Shown: one piece after another, positions 26,444-34,466 of the stretch
How positions within the stretch are numbered: the stretch's first letter is position 1
Layout: each line of letters starts with the position of its first letter
Origin: Knoellia sinensis KCTC 19936
GTDB taxonomy: Bacteria > Actinomycetota > Actinomycetes > Actinomycetales > Dermatophilaceae
NCBI RefSeq assembly: GCF_000768705.1
Contig: NZ_AVPJ01000004.1
Span: 186,001 to 250,000 of the forward strand
Length of the DNA: 64,000 nt
Reading direction: 5' to 3'
Position numbers and translations under genes: made by a program
Notes under the pieces: generated by a model
Databases searched by the model: none
What the model saw: the letters and a program-made list of their open reading frames with translations, nothing else
What the model was told of the DNA's origin: nothing

Positions 26444-27223
26444 CTAGCCGCCGTTCACGGGCACAGTCACTGAACCGCCCACATCCAGCACGAGCGCCCT
26501 GCAGCGCGGAGCTTCGCGACTGAGCGCCTCCTCGAAGTGCGGCCCTGCGGAGTCCATCCACCCCCGTGGGAACGATTTCCCCCCGGGCACGTGCAGGGTC
26601 TTCCAGTGCACCGGGATGCCCCACCCGGCACCGCTGAGTCGGCACGCGGAGGCCGCTTCGCCGGGACCCATGTGTCCCGGCGAGAGCCGTGGCCCCCACC
26701 CTCCGACGGGCACGACGGCAACGTCGATCGGCGCTCCGGCCATCACTGGCAGGTTCGCCATCTCCGGGTAGACGTCGGTGTCGCCGGCCAGCCACACGAC
26801 ACCCGACGGTCCCCGCACGAGGTGACCGTTGGCTGCGTTGGGTCGGTGCGGCATCGGCCGCGAGCGATGCACCGCATCGACCAACCGGACCGACACTCCA
26901 GCGCTGTCCCCGACAGGCATCCACTCGCCGTCAAGGAGTCCACGACCGTCCAGCCCCTTCTTCCGGACCCACCCCGCATTCTCCACGGCGGTCAGCACGG
27001 GCACGTCACCGAGCATTCTGAGCGAAGCCGGCTCGGCGTGATCGTGGTGGAGGTGGGAGAGGAGCACGGCGTCCGCGCCTGACCATGACTCACGTTGCGG
27101 CCGGGCGCCACGCCGCCGAAGGATCCCGTTGTGCTGCTTCAGGAGCGGGTCCGCGACCAAGCGGACGCCATCGATGTCCAGCACGACGGTGGCGTGGCCG
27201 AGCCAGGTGAGGGCGATGGTCAC
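26444..27223 (-). CDS. Metallo-beta-lactamase-fold hydrolase (UlaG-like)
   Basis: The 259-residue protein has the metal-binding HxHxDH motif SHLHHDH (57-62), TWLGHATVVLDIDGVRLVADPLL at the start, WLAGDTDVYPEM and a C-terminal GIPVHWKTLHV. This is the UlaG/RomA-like subgroup of the fold, which acts on phosphoester or lactone bonds; the substrate is not known. It starts at GTG 27223, 33 bases downstream of the acyl-CoA synthetase gene on the same strand, so it may be co-transcribed. Confidence 0.85.
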   Translation of the reverse strand: MTIALTWLGHATVVLDIDGVRLVADPLLKQHNGILRRRGARPQRESWSGADAVLLSHLHHDHAEPASLRMLGDVPVLTAVENAGWVRKKGLDGRGLLDGEWMPVGDSAGVSVRLVDAVHRSRPMPHRPNAANGHLVRGPSGVVWLAGDTDVYPEMANLPVMAGAPIDVAVVPVGGWGPRLSPGHMGPGEAASACRLSGAGWGIPVHWKTLHVPGGKSFPRGWMDSAGPHFEEALSREAPRCRALVLDVGGSVTVPVNGG

Positions 27224-27256
27224 GCGGGGCTCGCCGACTCAATGGCCATGGATCGT

Positions 27257-28876
27257 TCAGCCCTCCAGGCCCAGAATCTTCGTGGACTCCTCGCGCATCT
27301 CGACCTTGCGCACCTTGCCCGTCACCGTCATCGGGAACTCATCGACGACCATGACGTAGCGGGGAATCTTGTAGTGCGCCAGCTTGCCCGTCGCATACGC
27401 CCGCACCGCTTCGGCATCGAGTGGCGTTGCATCCGGCCGCATCCGAACCCACGCGCACAACTCCTCTCCGTACTTCTCGTCCGGCACACCGATGACCTGG
27501 ACGTCCTCGATGTCGGGGTGACCGTAGAGGAAGTCCTCCACCTCGCGCGGATAGACGTTCTCGCCACCTCGGATGACCATGTCCTTGATCCGGCCTACGA
27601 TGACGCAGTAGCCGTCCTCGCGCATCACGGCGAGGTCACCCGTGTGCATCCATCCCTCGTCATCGATCGCTTCCGCCGTCTTCTCCGGGTCATTCCAATA
27701 GCCGACCATCACCGAGTAGCCGCGGGTCTGGAACTCGCCGGTCTCGCCGCGCTCCACAGGTTCGTTGGTGACCGGGTCCACGACGCGGATCTCCACGTGC
27801 GGGTGGACGCGACCGATGGTCGCAGTACGCCGATCGAGGTCGTCGTCCGTCCGCGTCTGGCACGAGACCGGAGAGGTCTCCGTCATCCCGTAGGCGATCG
27901 AGACCTCCTCCATGTGCATGTCGGTGACGCACCGCTTCATGACCTCGACAGGGCAGATCGAGCCGGCCATGATGCCGCTACGGAGGGAGGCGAGATCCCG
28001 GTCGGCGAAGCCGGGGGAGTTCTGCATCGCGATGAACATCGTGGGAACGCCGTAGAGGACCGTGCAGCGCTCCGTTTCGACCGCCTCGAGCGTCAAGGAC
28101 GCGTCGAACGCCGGTCCCGGAATCACGATCGTCGCGCCATGCGTCGTGCAGCCGAGGTTGGCCATCACCATGCCGAAGCAGTGATAGAAGGGCACCGGGA
28201 CGCACAGACGGTCCTCTGCCGTGAGTGCGATGGTCTCGGTGACGAAGTAGCCGTTGTTGAGGATGTTGTGGTGGCTCAGGGTCGCGCCCTTGGGTCGGCC
28301 CGTCGTGCCTGAGGTGTACTGGATGTTGATCGGGTCGAAGGCATCCAGACGATTCATGCGCTCCGCAACCGCCCCGTCGGGCAGACCCTCACCCAGGGTC
28401 ACGAGGTCCGACCAGTCGTCGGTGTCGATGAAGACGGTCCGCTCGAGTCCGGGGCACTCGGGCGCCACCTCGGCGACCATCGATCGGTAGTCGCTCGTCT
28501 TGAACCCACTCGCACTGAGCAGCATCCGCAGGCCGCTCTGGTTGACGACATAGGCCAGCTCATGCGTGCGGTATGCCGGGTTGACGTTGACGAGCACCAC
28601 GCCGGCTTTCGCTGTGGCGTACTGGGCGAGCACCCACTCCGCGCAGTTGGGCGCCCAGATACCCACGCGATCACCGACTTCGAGCCCCGAGGCCATGAGG
28701 CCGCGGGCCACAGCGTTGACGTCACGGTCGAACTCGGCCCATGTCCAGCGCCGTCCGGTCGCGACCTCGACGAGTGCCTCGGCGTCGGGTCTCGCGGCGA
28801 CCGTGCGCTCGAGGTTGGCTCCGATCGTCTCGGTGAGGAGCGGCTGGTCCGTCTCTCCTGAGGCGTACGACTTCAC
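27257..28876 (-). CDS. Acyl-CoA synthetase (FadD-like, AMP-forming)
   Basis: The 539-residue ANL-family ligase activates fatty acids with ATP and CoA. Motifs are complete: P-loop YTSGTTGRPKGATLSH, PFYHCFGM, YGMTETSPVS, GWMHTGDLAVMREDGYCVIVGRIKDMVIRGGENVYP and the final catalytic Lys in MTVTGKVRK. GTG 28876 is chosen since GGAGG lies about 7 bases upstream; a TTG 12 bases earlier lies within that site. The chain length preference is unknown. It could feed fatty acids into the beta-oxidation genes elsewhere in the window. Confidence 0.9.
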   Translation of the reverse strand: MKSYASGETDQPLLTETIGANLERTVAARPDAEALVEVATGRRWTWAEFDRDVNAVARGLMASGLEVGDRVGIWAPNCAEWVLAQYATAKAGVVLVNVNPAYRTHELAYVVNQSGLRMLLSASGFKTSDYRSMVAEVAPECPGLERTVFIDTDDWSDLVTLGEGLPDGAVAERMNRLDAFDPINIQYTSGTTGRPKGATLSHHNILNNGYFVTETIALTAEDRLCVPVPFYHCFGMVMANLGCTTHGATIVIPGPAFDASLTLEAVETERCTVLYGVPTMFIAMQNSPGFADRDLASLRSGIMAGSICPVEVMKRCVTDMHMEEVSIAYGMTETSPVSCQTRTDDDLDRRTATIGRVHPHVEIRVVDPVTNEPVERGETGEFQTRGYSVMVGYWNDPEKTAEAIDDEGWMHTGDLAVMREDGYCVIVGRIKDMVIRGGENVYPREVEDFLYGHPDIEDVQVIGVPDEKYGEELCAWVRMRPDATPLDAEAVRAYATGKLAHYKIPRYVMVVDEFPMTVTGKVRKVEMREESTKILGLEG

Positions 28877-29009
28877 GGTGACCTCCAACGTTTCGGCGCG
28901 TCAATGAACCTGCCGCGAGAGTAGTCATCGGTGCTGTCGCAGGGGGCGGACCAGCCACACCCTGGATGACGTCCGCGGCTGTGAACGCGGCACGCCATAC
29001 GATCGCGTC

Positions 29010-30710
29010 GTGACTGATGACGCGTCGCACGCCCGACAGCCGGCAGCCGCCAAGGCGCCGGAGAGCCGTGCGCCCTGGCCCCTCTCGGGTCTCGAGCTGG
29101 ACGACCTCATCGAGGAGCTGCGAGGTCGGGCGAGCAGCGCCCGCGCCTCTCAGGAGCGCCTCGGCTCGCTCCTGAGCGCGGTGCTCGCGGTGAGCTCGGA
29201 CCTTGAACTCGGTGAGGTTCTTCACCGGATCGTCGTGGCCGCCTGCGACCTCGTTGATGCCACCTACGGCGCCCTGGGCGTCATCGGCACCAGCGGTGAG
29301 GAGCTGGTCGAGTTCGTGACCCACGGCGTGACGCCCGAGGAGCGAGCGGCGATCGGACCGCTGCCCCACGGGCATGGGCTCCTGGGTCTGATCATCCGCA
29401 GCCCTCATCCGCAACGAGTGAGCAGCATCGGAGAACACGCGGAGAGCTATGGGTTCCCTCCGAACCACCCGCCCATGACGAGCTTCCTCGGGACGCCGGT
29501 GCGGATCCGGAACCAGGTCTTCGGCAACCTCTACCTCACGGACAAGCGCTCGGCGCCGGCCTTCACCGAGGACGACGAGGCAATCCTCACGGCGCTGGCC
29601 GCGGCCGCCGGCGTGGCGATCGAGAACGCACGCCTGTACGAGCGAGCGCGCACCGAGCACGCGTGGGGAGAGGTGCTCAGTGACGCGACCCAAGGTCTGC
29701 TCGCGGGGAGGGAGCCTGAGGACGTGCTCTCCGACGTGTCCGCCAGAATCCGCGACCTCACGAATGCGGTTGCCTGCGTGATCGCACTGCGTCACGCGGC
29801 CGATCTTGAGGTCGCCGCCGTCGCGTCTGCGGATACGGGGGGCGCTGCGAGCCCTCGCGCCGGCGAGATCATTCGCGAGCCCCAGGTCCTGGCGGCCATG
29901 CTCGCCCCTGCCACCGTGGTGCCCAGTGGCTCTCAGGGGTCGCGCGCCCTCGTCCCCTTGCCGTTGGGTGACAGTCCCCTCGGGGTGCTCGTCGTGGACT
30001 GGTCCGTCGGGGACCAGTCCGAGCACGTGCAACACCTCGAGGCCTTCGGTCGGAGCCTCGCGGTCTCCCTCGGCGCAGCGAGGGCGCGCGTCGACCGAGC
30101 ACGGTCCGAGTTGCTCGAGGACCGCGACCGGATCGCGCGGGACATGCATGACAACGTCATCCAGCGTCTGTTCGCGACGGGTATGTCGTTGCAGTCGGCG
30201 GGGCCCATGAGTTCTCCGGAGGTCCGCGACAAGCTCGACGGTGCGGTGGACGAACTCGATGCGGCGATCAAGGACATCCGTCACACGATCTTCGCCCTCC
30301 ATCGCGTTCCCGGAGGGCGACCGCTGACCGCGGAGATCGCGACTGTGTGTGGAGACGCTGCGGTGACACTGGGCTTCTCGCCTCACCTGCGACTGTCCGG
30401 CCCTGTCGCCGAAATCCCCGAGGCACTCGGCGCGGAGTTGCTGTCCGTCGTCCGCGAGGCTCTGAGCAACGCGGCGCGACATGCGAGTGCAACAGAGGTC
30501 ACGGTCACGGTCGACGTGGGCGACGCCGTCACCGTCGTCGTGGAGGACGACGGGCGCGGCATCCGCGAGGATGTGGTCAGATCTGGTCTGGCGAACCTGG
30601 CACGACGCGCGGAGGGACGTGGCGGCAGCCTGACCCTCGGCAGTCGTCGTCCCACGGGCACGCGTCTGGAGTGGAGGGTCCCCGTGGCCCCTGGTGAATC
30701 CGGGACCTAG
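29010..30710 (+). CDS. devS: Double-GAF sensor histidine kinase, DevS/DosT-like
   Basis: The 566-residue kinase has no transmembrane helix. GAF-A (about 55-205) contains GFPPNHPPMTSFLGTPVRIR; the His153 of this PxHPPM element corresponds, as I recall the family, to the proximal haem ligand of mycobacterial DevS/DosT. VFGNLYLTDK follows. GAF-B spans about 225-360. The HisKA_3 dimerisation helix has phospho-acceptor His380 in RDRIARDMHDNVIQRLFATG, then the ATPase domain with REALSNAARHA, VEDDGRGI and a C-terminal GTRLEWRVP. DevS/DosT sense O2, NO and CO through haem and phosphorylate DevR. Start GTG 29010. The gene's last bases overlap a 15-bp box that precedes the next gene. Confidence 0.88.
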   Translation: MTDDASHARQPAAAKAPESRAPWPLSGLELDDLIEELRGRASSARASQERLGSLLSAVLAVSSDLELGEVLHRIVVAACDLVDATYGALGVIGTSGEELVEFVTHGVTPEERAAIGPLPHGHGLLGLIIRSPHPQRVSSIGEHAESYGFPPNHPPMTSFLGTPVRIRNQVFGNLYLTDKRSAPAFTEDDEAILTALAAAAGVAIENARLYERARTEHAWGEVLSDATQGLLAGREPEDVLSDVSARIRDLTNAVACVIALRHAADLEVAAVASADTGGAASPRAGEIIREPQVLAAMLAPATVVPSGSQGSRALVPLPLGDSPLGVLVVDWSVGDQSEHVQHLEAFGRSLAVSLGAARARVDRARSELLEDRDRIARDMHDNVIQRLFATGMSLQSAGPMSSPEVRDKLDGAVDELDAAIKDIRHTIFALHRVPGGRPLTAEIATVCGDAAVTLGFSPHLRLSGPVAEIPEALGAELLSVVREALSNAARHASATEVTVTVDVGDAVTVVVEDDGRGIREDVVRSGLANLARRAEGRGGSLTLGSRRPTGTRLEWRVPVAPGESGT

Positions 30711-30716
30711 TGCCCT
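30702..30716 (+). promoter_or_regulatory. DevR/DosR-like box 1, upstream of the first usp gene
   Basis: GGGACCTAGTGCCCT is an imperfect palindrome sharing the pattern GGGACCWWNKGCCCT with three more sites in the next 6.5 kb. It overlaps the kinase stop codon and ends 34 bases before the usp start. The mycobacterial DosR consensus has the same GGGAC half-site. Confidence 0.6.
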
Positions 30717-30750
30717 GTCGTAGGTCGTCCCTCAGACAGACGATCGAGTC

Positions 30751-31695
30751 ATGACGGACCTCATCGAGCGCGAGACGCGGGCTAGGGCTTCGGAGAAGCC
30801 GTCCGGACGCGGAATCGTCGCGGGCTACGACGAGACCCCCGAGTCAGAACTGGCGCTGCGTTGGGCTGCCGAACGCGCCCTTGCGCTCGGGCGGCGACTC
30901 ACGGTCGTCTATGCCGTGGATCCGCTCGTTCCACTGCGCGCCCGGTCGGATCGCTCGGCGGCCAGTCCGCAGGCCGTCCACCGGGCAGTCCGTGAGGTCG
31001 CCGGACGCGGTGCTGAGCTCGTGCGGCACGCCCACCCCACGATCGACGTGCGAAGCATCGGGGTGGTGGGGCCACCCTCCGCCGAGCTGGTGGCGATGTC
31101 CGAGGACGCGGAACTCGTGGTCGTCGGCCGTCGGCGAAGTGCTCGTTCCGGGGCCAACCTCGGATCCATCTCGTTCGCGCTCGGTGCGCACTCCCGATGC
31201 CCGGTGGTCGTGGTCCAAGGGGACGGTCACGCGACGATCGGTCCGGAGCACCCGGTTGTGGTCGGCGTGGACACGTCCCGCTCGGCCAGGCGGGCGGTGT
31301 CCTTCGCTGCGGGCGTGGCCGCGGCGTCGGATGCGGATCTCGTGATCGTCTCGACGTGGACCCCGGCCGAGATGGAGCCGTGGATGTCCCGGTTGTGGCC
31401 GCTGGGCCAGGCCGACGCGACAGGAGGGGTGGCCGACCGCGGGCGGGCCGAGGACTGCGTGGCGGAAGCCCTGGCGCAGGTGCGAAGAACCCATCCTCAC
31501 GTGCGCGCCAGCACTCGGACGCTCCGAGCAGAGGCTGACCAGGGCTTGCTCACGACTGCTGCGGGAGCCGGCCTGCTCGTCGTGGGATCGCGTGGGCGAG
31601 GCGGATTCGTCGGCCTGCTGCTGGGATCGGTGAGCCGCGCGGTGCTGCGGCTGGCCGACCTTCCCGTCGCGGTGGTGCGCAACGGGTCACTGTGA
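30751..31695 (+). CDS. Universal stress protein, two tandem Usp domains
   Basis: The 314-residue cytoplasmic protein has two Usp folds. The first (about 20-155) has GRGIVAGYDETPESELALRWA and LVVVGRRRSARSGANLGSISFALGAHSRCPVVVV. The second (about 170-312) has VVVGVDTSRSARRAV and the complete ATP-binding LLVVGSRGRGGFVGLLLGSVSRAVLRLADLPVAVV. Tandem Usp proteins are hallmark members of the mycobacterial DosR regulon. It lies between the kinase and the response regulator, 39 bases before the latter, so usp and regulator are probably one transcript started at box 1. Confidence 0.9.
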   Translation: MTDLIERETRARASEKPSGRGIVAGYDETPESELALRWAAERALALGRRLTVVYAVDPLVPLRARSDRSAASPQAVHRAVREVAGRGAELVRHAHPTIDVRSIGVVGPPSAELVAMSEDAELVVVGRRRSARSGANLGSISFALGAHSRCPVVVVQGDGHATIGPEHPVVVGVDTSRSARRAVSFAAGVAAASDADLVIVSTWTPAEMEPWMSRLWPLGQADATGGVADRGRAEDCVAEALAQVRRTHPHVRASTRTLRAEADQGLLTTAAGAGLLVVGSRGRGGFVGLLLGSVSRAVLRLADLPVAVVRNGSL

Positions 31696-31734
31696 CCGCC
31701 TTGCCTAGAATCGGAAGAGATACGAGGAGGACGG

Positions 31735-32379
31735 ATGATCCGCGTCTATCTGCTCGATGACCACGAGGTGGTGCGTCGGGGTGTGCGCGAACTGCTCGAT
31801 GTCGAGGACGACATCGAGGTCGTGGGGGAGGCGTCGACGGCGGCAGAGGCAACGCGTCGCATTCCAGCCCTCCGTCCGCACGTCATGGTCCTCGACGCCC
31901 GTCTCCCGGACGGTTCCGGGATCGATGTATGCCGTGACGTCCGTTCCGTCGATCCGTCCATCGCCGGGCTGATCCTGACCTCGTTCGATGACGACGGGGC
32001 CTTGCGCGCGGCAGTGCTGGCTGGCGCAGCGGGCTATCTGCTCAAGGACATCCGCGGAACCCAGCTGGTGAACACGATCCGCCGGGTCGCGCGGGGCGAA
32101 TCACTCCTCGATGGCCACGTTGTCGCCCGATTGCGGGAGCAATGGGGCCACGACGTCGATGACCCGCGCCTGGCTGCCCTCTCACCACAGGAACGCCGCA
32201 TCCTGCAGCACATCGCCGAGGGCCTGACGAACCGACAGATCGGCGAGTCGATGTCTCTCGCCGAGAAGACGGTCAAGAACTACGTGACGTCAGTGCTCGC
32301 CAAGATGGGTCTGGAGCGCCGGACCCAGGCGGCGATCTATGTGGCCAGGCACGGTCTGGCCGACTCCAGCGCGAGCTGA
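31735..32379 (+). CDS. devR: NarL/LuxR-type response regulator, DevR/DosR-like
   Basis: The 214-residue protein has a receiver domain with acidic DDH (8-10), phospho-acceptor Asp54 in VMVLDARLPDG, Thr82 and Lys104 in GYLLKDI. A C-terminal LuxR helix-turn-helix follows (about 148-205, LSPQERRILQHIAEGLTNRQIGESMSLAEKTVKNYVTSVLAKMGLERRTQAA). This layout and sequence are close to DevR. It is the obvious partner of the double-GAF kinase and the likely binder of the four 15-bp boxes. An AGGAGG site precedes ATG 31735. Confidence 0.92.
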   Translation: MIRVYLLDDHEVVRRGVRELLDVEDDIEVVGEASTAAEATRRIPALRPHVMVLDARLPDGSGIDVCRDVRSVDPSIAGLILTSFDDDGALRAAVLAGAAGYLLKDIRGTQLVNTIRRVARGESLLDGHVVARLREQWGHDVDDPRLAALSPQERRILQHIAEGLTNRQIGESMSLAEKTVKNYVTSVLAKMGLERRTQAAIYVARHGLADSSAS

Positions 32380-32407
32380 TCCGGCTCGTCAGGTGGGGCC
32401 CGAGGGC

Positions 32408-32422
32408 GGGACCAACGGCCCT
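32408..32422 (+). promoter_or_regulatory. DevR/DosR-like box 2, upstream of the second usp gene
   Basis: GGGACCAACGGCCCT lies 68 bases before the second usp start, in the 110-base gap after the regulator gene. It matches the same pattern as boxes 1, 3 and 4. Confidence 0.6.
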
Positions 32423-32489
32423 ACGAATCGGTCCGAGCCGGCGCGATCCTGAAGGGGCAAGCATCCCCGCACCCGCCCCAGGAGGACCC

Positions 32490-33380
32490 GTGAACACCCA
32501 GTCATCCCGACCCGTCGTCGTGGGATACGACGGAAGCGCAGCCGGAGACTCCGCACTCTCGTGGGCTGCCCGCGAAGCCGCCCGTCGCAACGCGACCCTC
32601 CATGTCGTCGTCGCGACGGGTGTGCCCTTCGCGACCGCCCCAGGCTTCGGCGCAGCCTGGCCGTGGCCGGACGACCTGGACGATGCCCTGCTCACCCAGG
32701 CGAAGGAAAGGCTCGGCGACTCCACCGAGGGCATCCCGGTCGTCACGGAATCGACCATCGGAACCCCGGCGAGCGTTCTCGTGGAGGCCTCGAAGTGGGC
32801 CGAGATCGTCGTGGTCGGGCGCCGGCGACACACCGTGATCGGTGAGTTCGTGGGTGGCTCGACTTCGGCCCAGGTGGCAGCGCACGCCGCGTGCCCGGTG
32901 GTCGTTGTCGAGGACGGGAAGCCGGGAGCCCCGGACGGACAGATCATCGTGGGCGTCGACGGGTCCGAGCCCAATGAGTCCGCGATCGCGTTGGCGTTCG
33001 ACTGGGCTTCGTCCGTCGGGGCCCCGGTGGTCCTCGTCCATGCCTGGGCTCTCGACGTCCCCGTGAGCTTCGAGGCCGCGCAACTCAGTCAGGCCATCGT
33101 CGAGGAGGTGGAGGAGCGTCAACGCGTCTTCCTGGACGAGACTGTCCTTGCCTGGTCCGCGAAGTACCCCGAGGTCGACGTTCGCTCGGTCCTCAGCCGC
33201 GACCGCACGGTCCCTGCGATGCTCGCAGAGGCGAAGGGTGCCCAGCTTCTCGTCGTGGGGAGCCGCGGGCACGGTGGCTTCGTCGGCCTCCTCCTCGGCT
33301 CCGTGAGCCAGGGCCTCATCCACCACGAGCGCCCGTGCCCGTTGGTCGTGGTGCACGCCGAACAGGTGGGGTCACGATGA
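32490..33380 (+). CDS. Universal stress protein, two tandem Usp domains
   Basis: The 296-residue protein repeats the tandem architecture of the first usp gene. Domain 1 has PVVVGYDGSAAGDSALSWAAREAARRNATLHVV and EIVVVGRRRHTVIGEFVGGSTSAQVAAHAACPVVVVE. Domain 2 has IIVGVDGSEPNESAIALAFDWA and LLVVGSRGHGGFVGLLLGSVSQGLIHHERPCPLVVVH, an intact nucleotide-binding motif. An AGGAGG site precedes GTG 32490. It overlaps the next gene by 4 bases (ATGA), so the two are coupled and probably respond to box 2. Confidence 0.92.
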   Translation: MNTQSSRPVVVGYDGSAAGDSALSWAAREAARRNATLHVVVATGVPFATAPGFGAAWPWPDDLDDALLTQAKERLGDSTEGIPVVTESTIGTPASVLVEASKWAEIVVVGRRRHTVIGEFVGGSTSAQVAAHAACPVVVVEDGKPGAPDGQIIVGVDGSEPNESAIALAFDWASSVGAPVVLVHAWALDVPVSFEAAQLSQAIVEEVEERQRVFLDETVLAWSAKYPEVDVRSVLSRDRTVPAMLAEAKGAQLLVVGSRGHGGFVGLLLGSVSQGLIHHERPCPLVVVHAEQVGSR

Positions 33381-33805
33381 GCCTCGACGCGCCGACCGAT
33401 CACACAGGGCTCCGGGTCATGGGTGCCGAGGAGTGCCTGGAGCGCCTCGCGTCGGTCCCCGTCGGACGAATCGCCTTCACGGGGAATGGCAAGGTGGCCA
33501 TCCTTCCGGTTCATCACGTCGTCAAGGGGGTCGACGTGTGCTTTCGCACGAGCGGCGGCTCCAAGATCGAGGCCGCGGCGGATCATGCCTCCGTGGGCTT
33601 CGAGGTGGACTCCTACGACCCGTCCACCCGCTCCGGGTGGAGCGTCACGGTGTCCGGCATCGCGACGGTCGTCGACGACGACGGCCTCGTCGTCGAACTC
33701 GAGGCCTCCGACCCGACGCCCTGGACCATGGGCGACAGGTCGCGGGAAGTGTGGATCCGGATCAGGACGGACGAGCTGTCCGGGCGCGAGCTGACGCGGA
33801 CCTGA
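33377..33805 (+). CDS. Pyridoxamine 5'-phosphate oxidase-like split-barrel protein
   Basis: The 142-residue small protein shows the flavin/F420-binding split-barrel pattern: LASVPVGRIAFTGNGKVAILPVHHVV, VCFRTSGGSKIEAAADHASVGFEVDSYDPSTRSGWSVTVSGIATVVD. Such proteins bind FMN, F420 or haem; members are found in the DosR regulon of mycobacteria. Which cofactor is used is unclear. It starts on the stop of the usp gene. A motif-bearing hairpin ends the transcript. Confidence 0.85.
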   Translation: MSLDAPTDHTGLRVMGAEECLERLASVPVGRIAFTGNGKVAILPVHHVVKGVDVCFRTSGGSKIEAAADHASVGFEVDSYDPSTRSGWSVTVSGIATVVDDDGLVVELEASDPTPWTMGDRSREVWIRIRTDELSGRELTRT

Positions 33806-33827
33806 TCGGCGGACGCGGCGAAACGCG

Positions 33828-33861
33828 AGGTATGCCGGGAACACGAGTTCCCGGCATACCT
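33828..33861. terminator. Terminator hairpin built from GTATGCC/GGCATAC
   Basis: A perfect 15-bp stem (33828-33842 with 33847-33861) has a 4-base loop. It lies between convergent genes (stops 33805 and 33882) and can serve both. The stem holds the dispersed GTATGCC heptamer and its complement. Confidence 0.82.
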
Positions 33862-33881
33862 TGTGCTTGAAGGTGAATCGC

Positions 33882-34466
33882 TCAGGTGAGGTGCACGCTG
33901 CGTACGCCGGGCACGGTCGCGACCACCGCGCGGGCCGCGTCATCCAGACCGTCGTTCGATGCCGCGAGCAGCACGTGTCCCGACTCGACCTGGACGGTTC
34001 GAGAAGCGAGCCCCGCACGGTCAAGTGCGAGGGCGATGGCGTCGGCCACGACCGCGCTCGGCGCGGACAGGACGCGCACGATGTCGCTCCTGCTGACCAC
34101 ACCCAGGAGGTGACCTCGGTCGTCCACGACGGGCAGGCTCTTGAACCCGAACTCGGCGAACGTCGCGGCCACGTCGGCGCAGTCCGCGTATGTGGGCACG
34201 GTCGTCGGGTCCGAGGTCATAACCTCGCTGACCAGCCGCGTCGCCGGTTCGTCCTGAACCGAGGGTCGCAGGTGCGCTCGGGGATCAGCGGGGAGCCTCT
34301 CGCGCAGCACGTCGGCCTCCGACACGATGCCCACGACCAGGCCGTGCTCGTCCACGATCGGGACAGCGCTGATCCGGGCTCGGCCCAGAAGCTCGGCCGC
34401 AGCGTCGACCGACGCTTCCAGTGGCAAGGACCGGGCCGGACTCGTCATGACCTCAGACACGAGCAT
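33882..34466 (-). CDS. CBS-pair protein with C-terminal BON domain
   Basis: The 194-residue protein has two CBS motifs (MLVSEVMTSPARSLPLEASVDAAAELLGRARISAVPIVDEHGLVVGIVSEADVL and RLVSEVMTSDPTTVPTYADCADVAATFAEFGFKSLPVVDDRGHLLGVVSRSDIV). A BON-like region follows (about 140-194, DAIALALDRAGLASRTVQVESGHVLLAASN). CBS pairs bind adenine nucleotides. CBS proteins such as Hrp1 belong to the mycobacterial hypoxia regulon; BON implies contact with lipid or envelope. The start, ATG 34466, overlaps the end of the upstream hydrolase gene by 14 bases, so it is the last gene of an operon driven from box 4. Confidence 0.88.
   Translation of the reverse strand: MLVSEVMTSPARSLPLEASVDAAAELLGRARISAVPIVDEHGLVVGIVSEADVLRERLPADPRAHLRPSVQDEPATRLVSEVMTSDPTTVPTYADCADVAATFAEFGFKSLPVVDDRGHLLGVVSRSDIVRVLSAPSAVVADAIALALDRAGLASRTVQVESGHVLLAASNDGLDDAARAVVATVPGVRSVHLT

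Noticed and set aside
28722-30482. Open frame of 586 codons antisense to the sensor kinase
   Set aside because: Composition is that of a complement of coding DNA; the kinase on the plus strand is complete.
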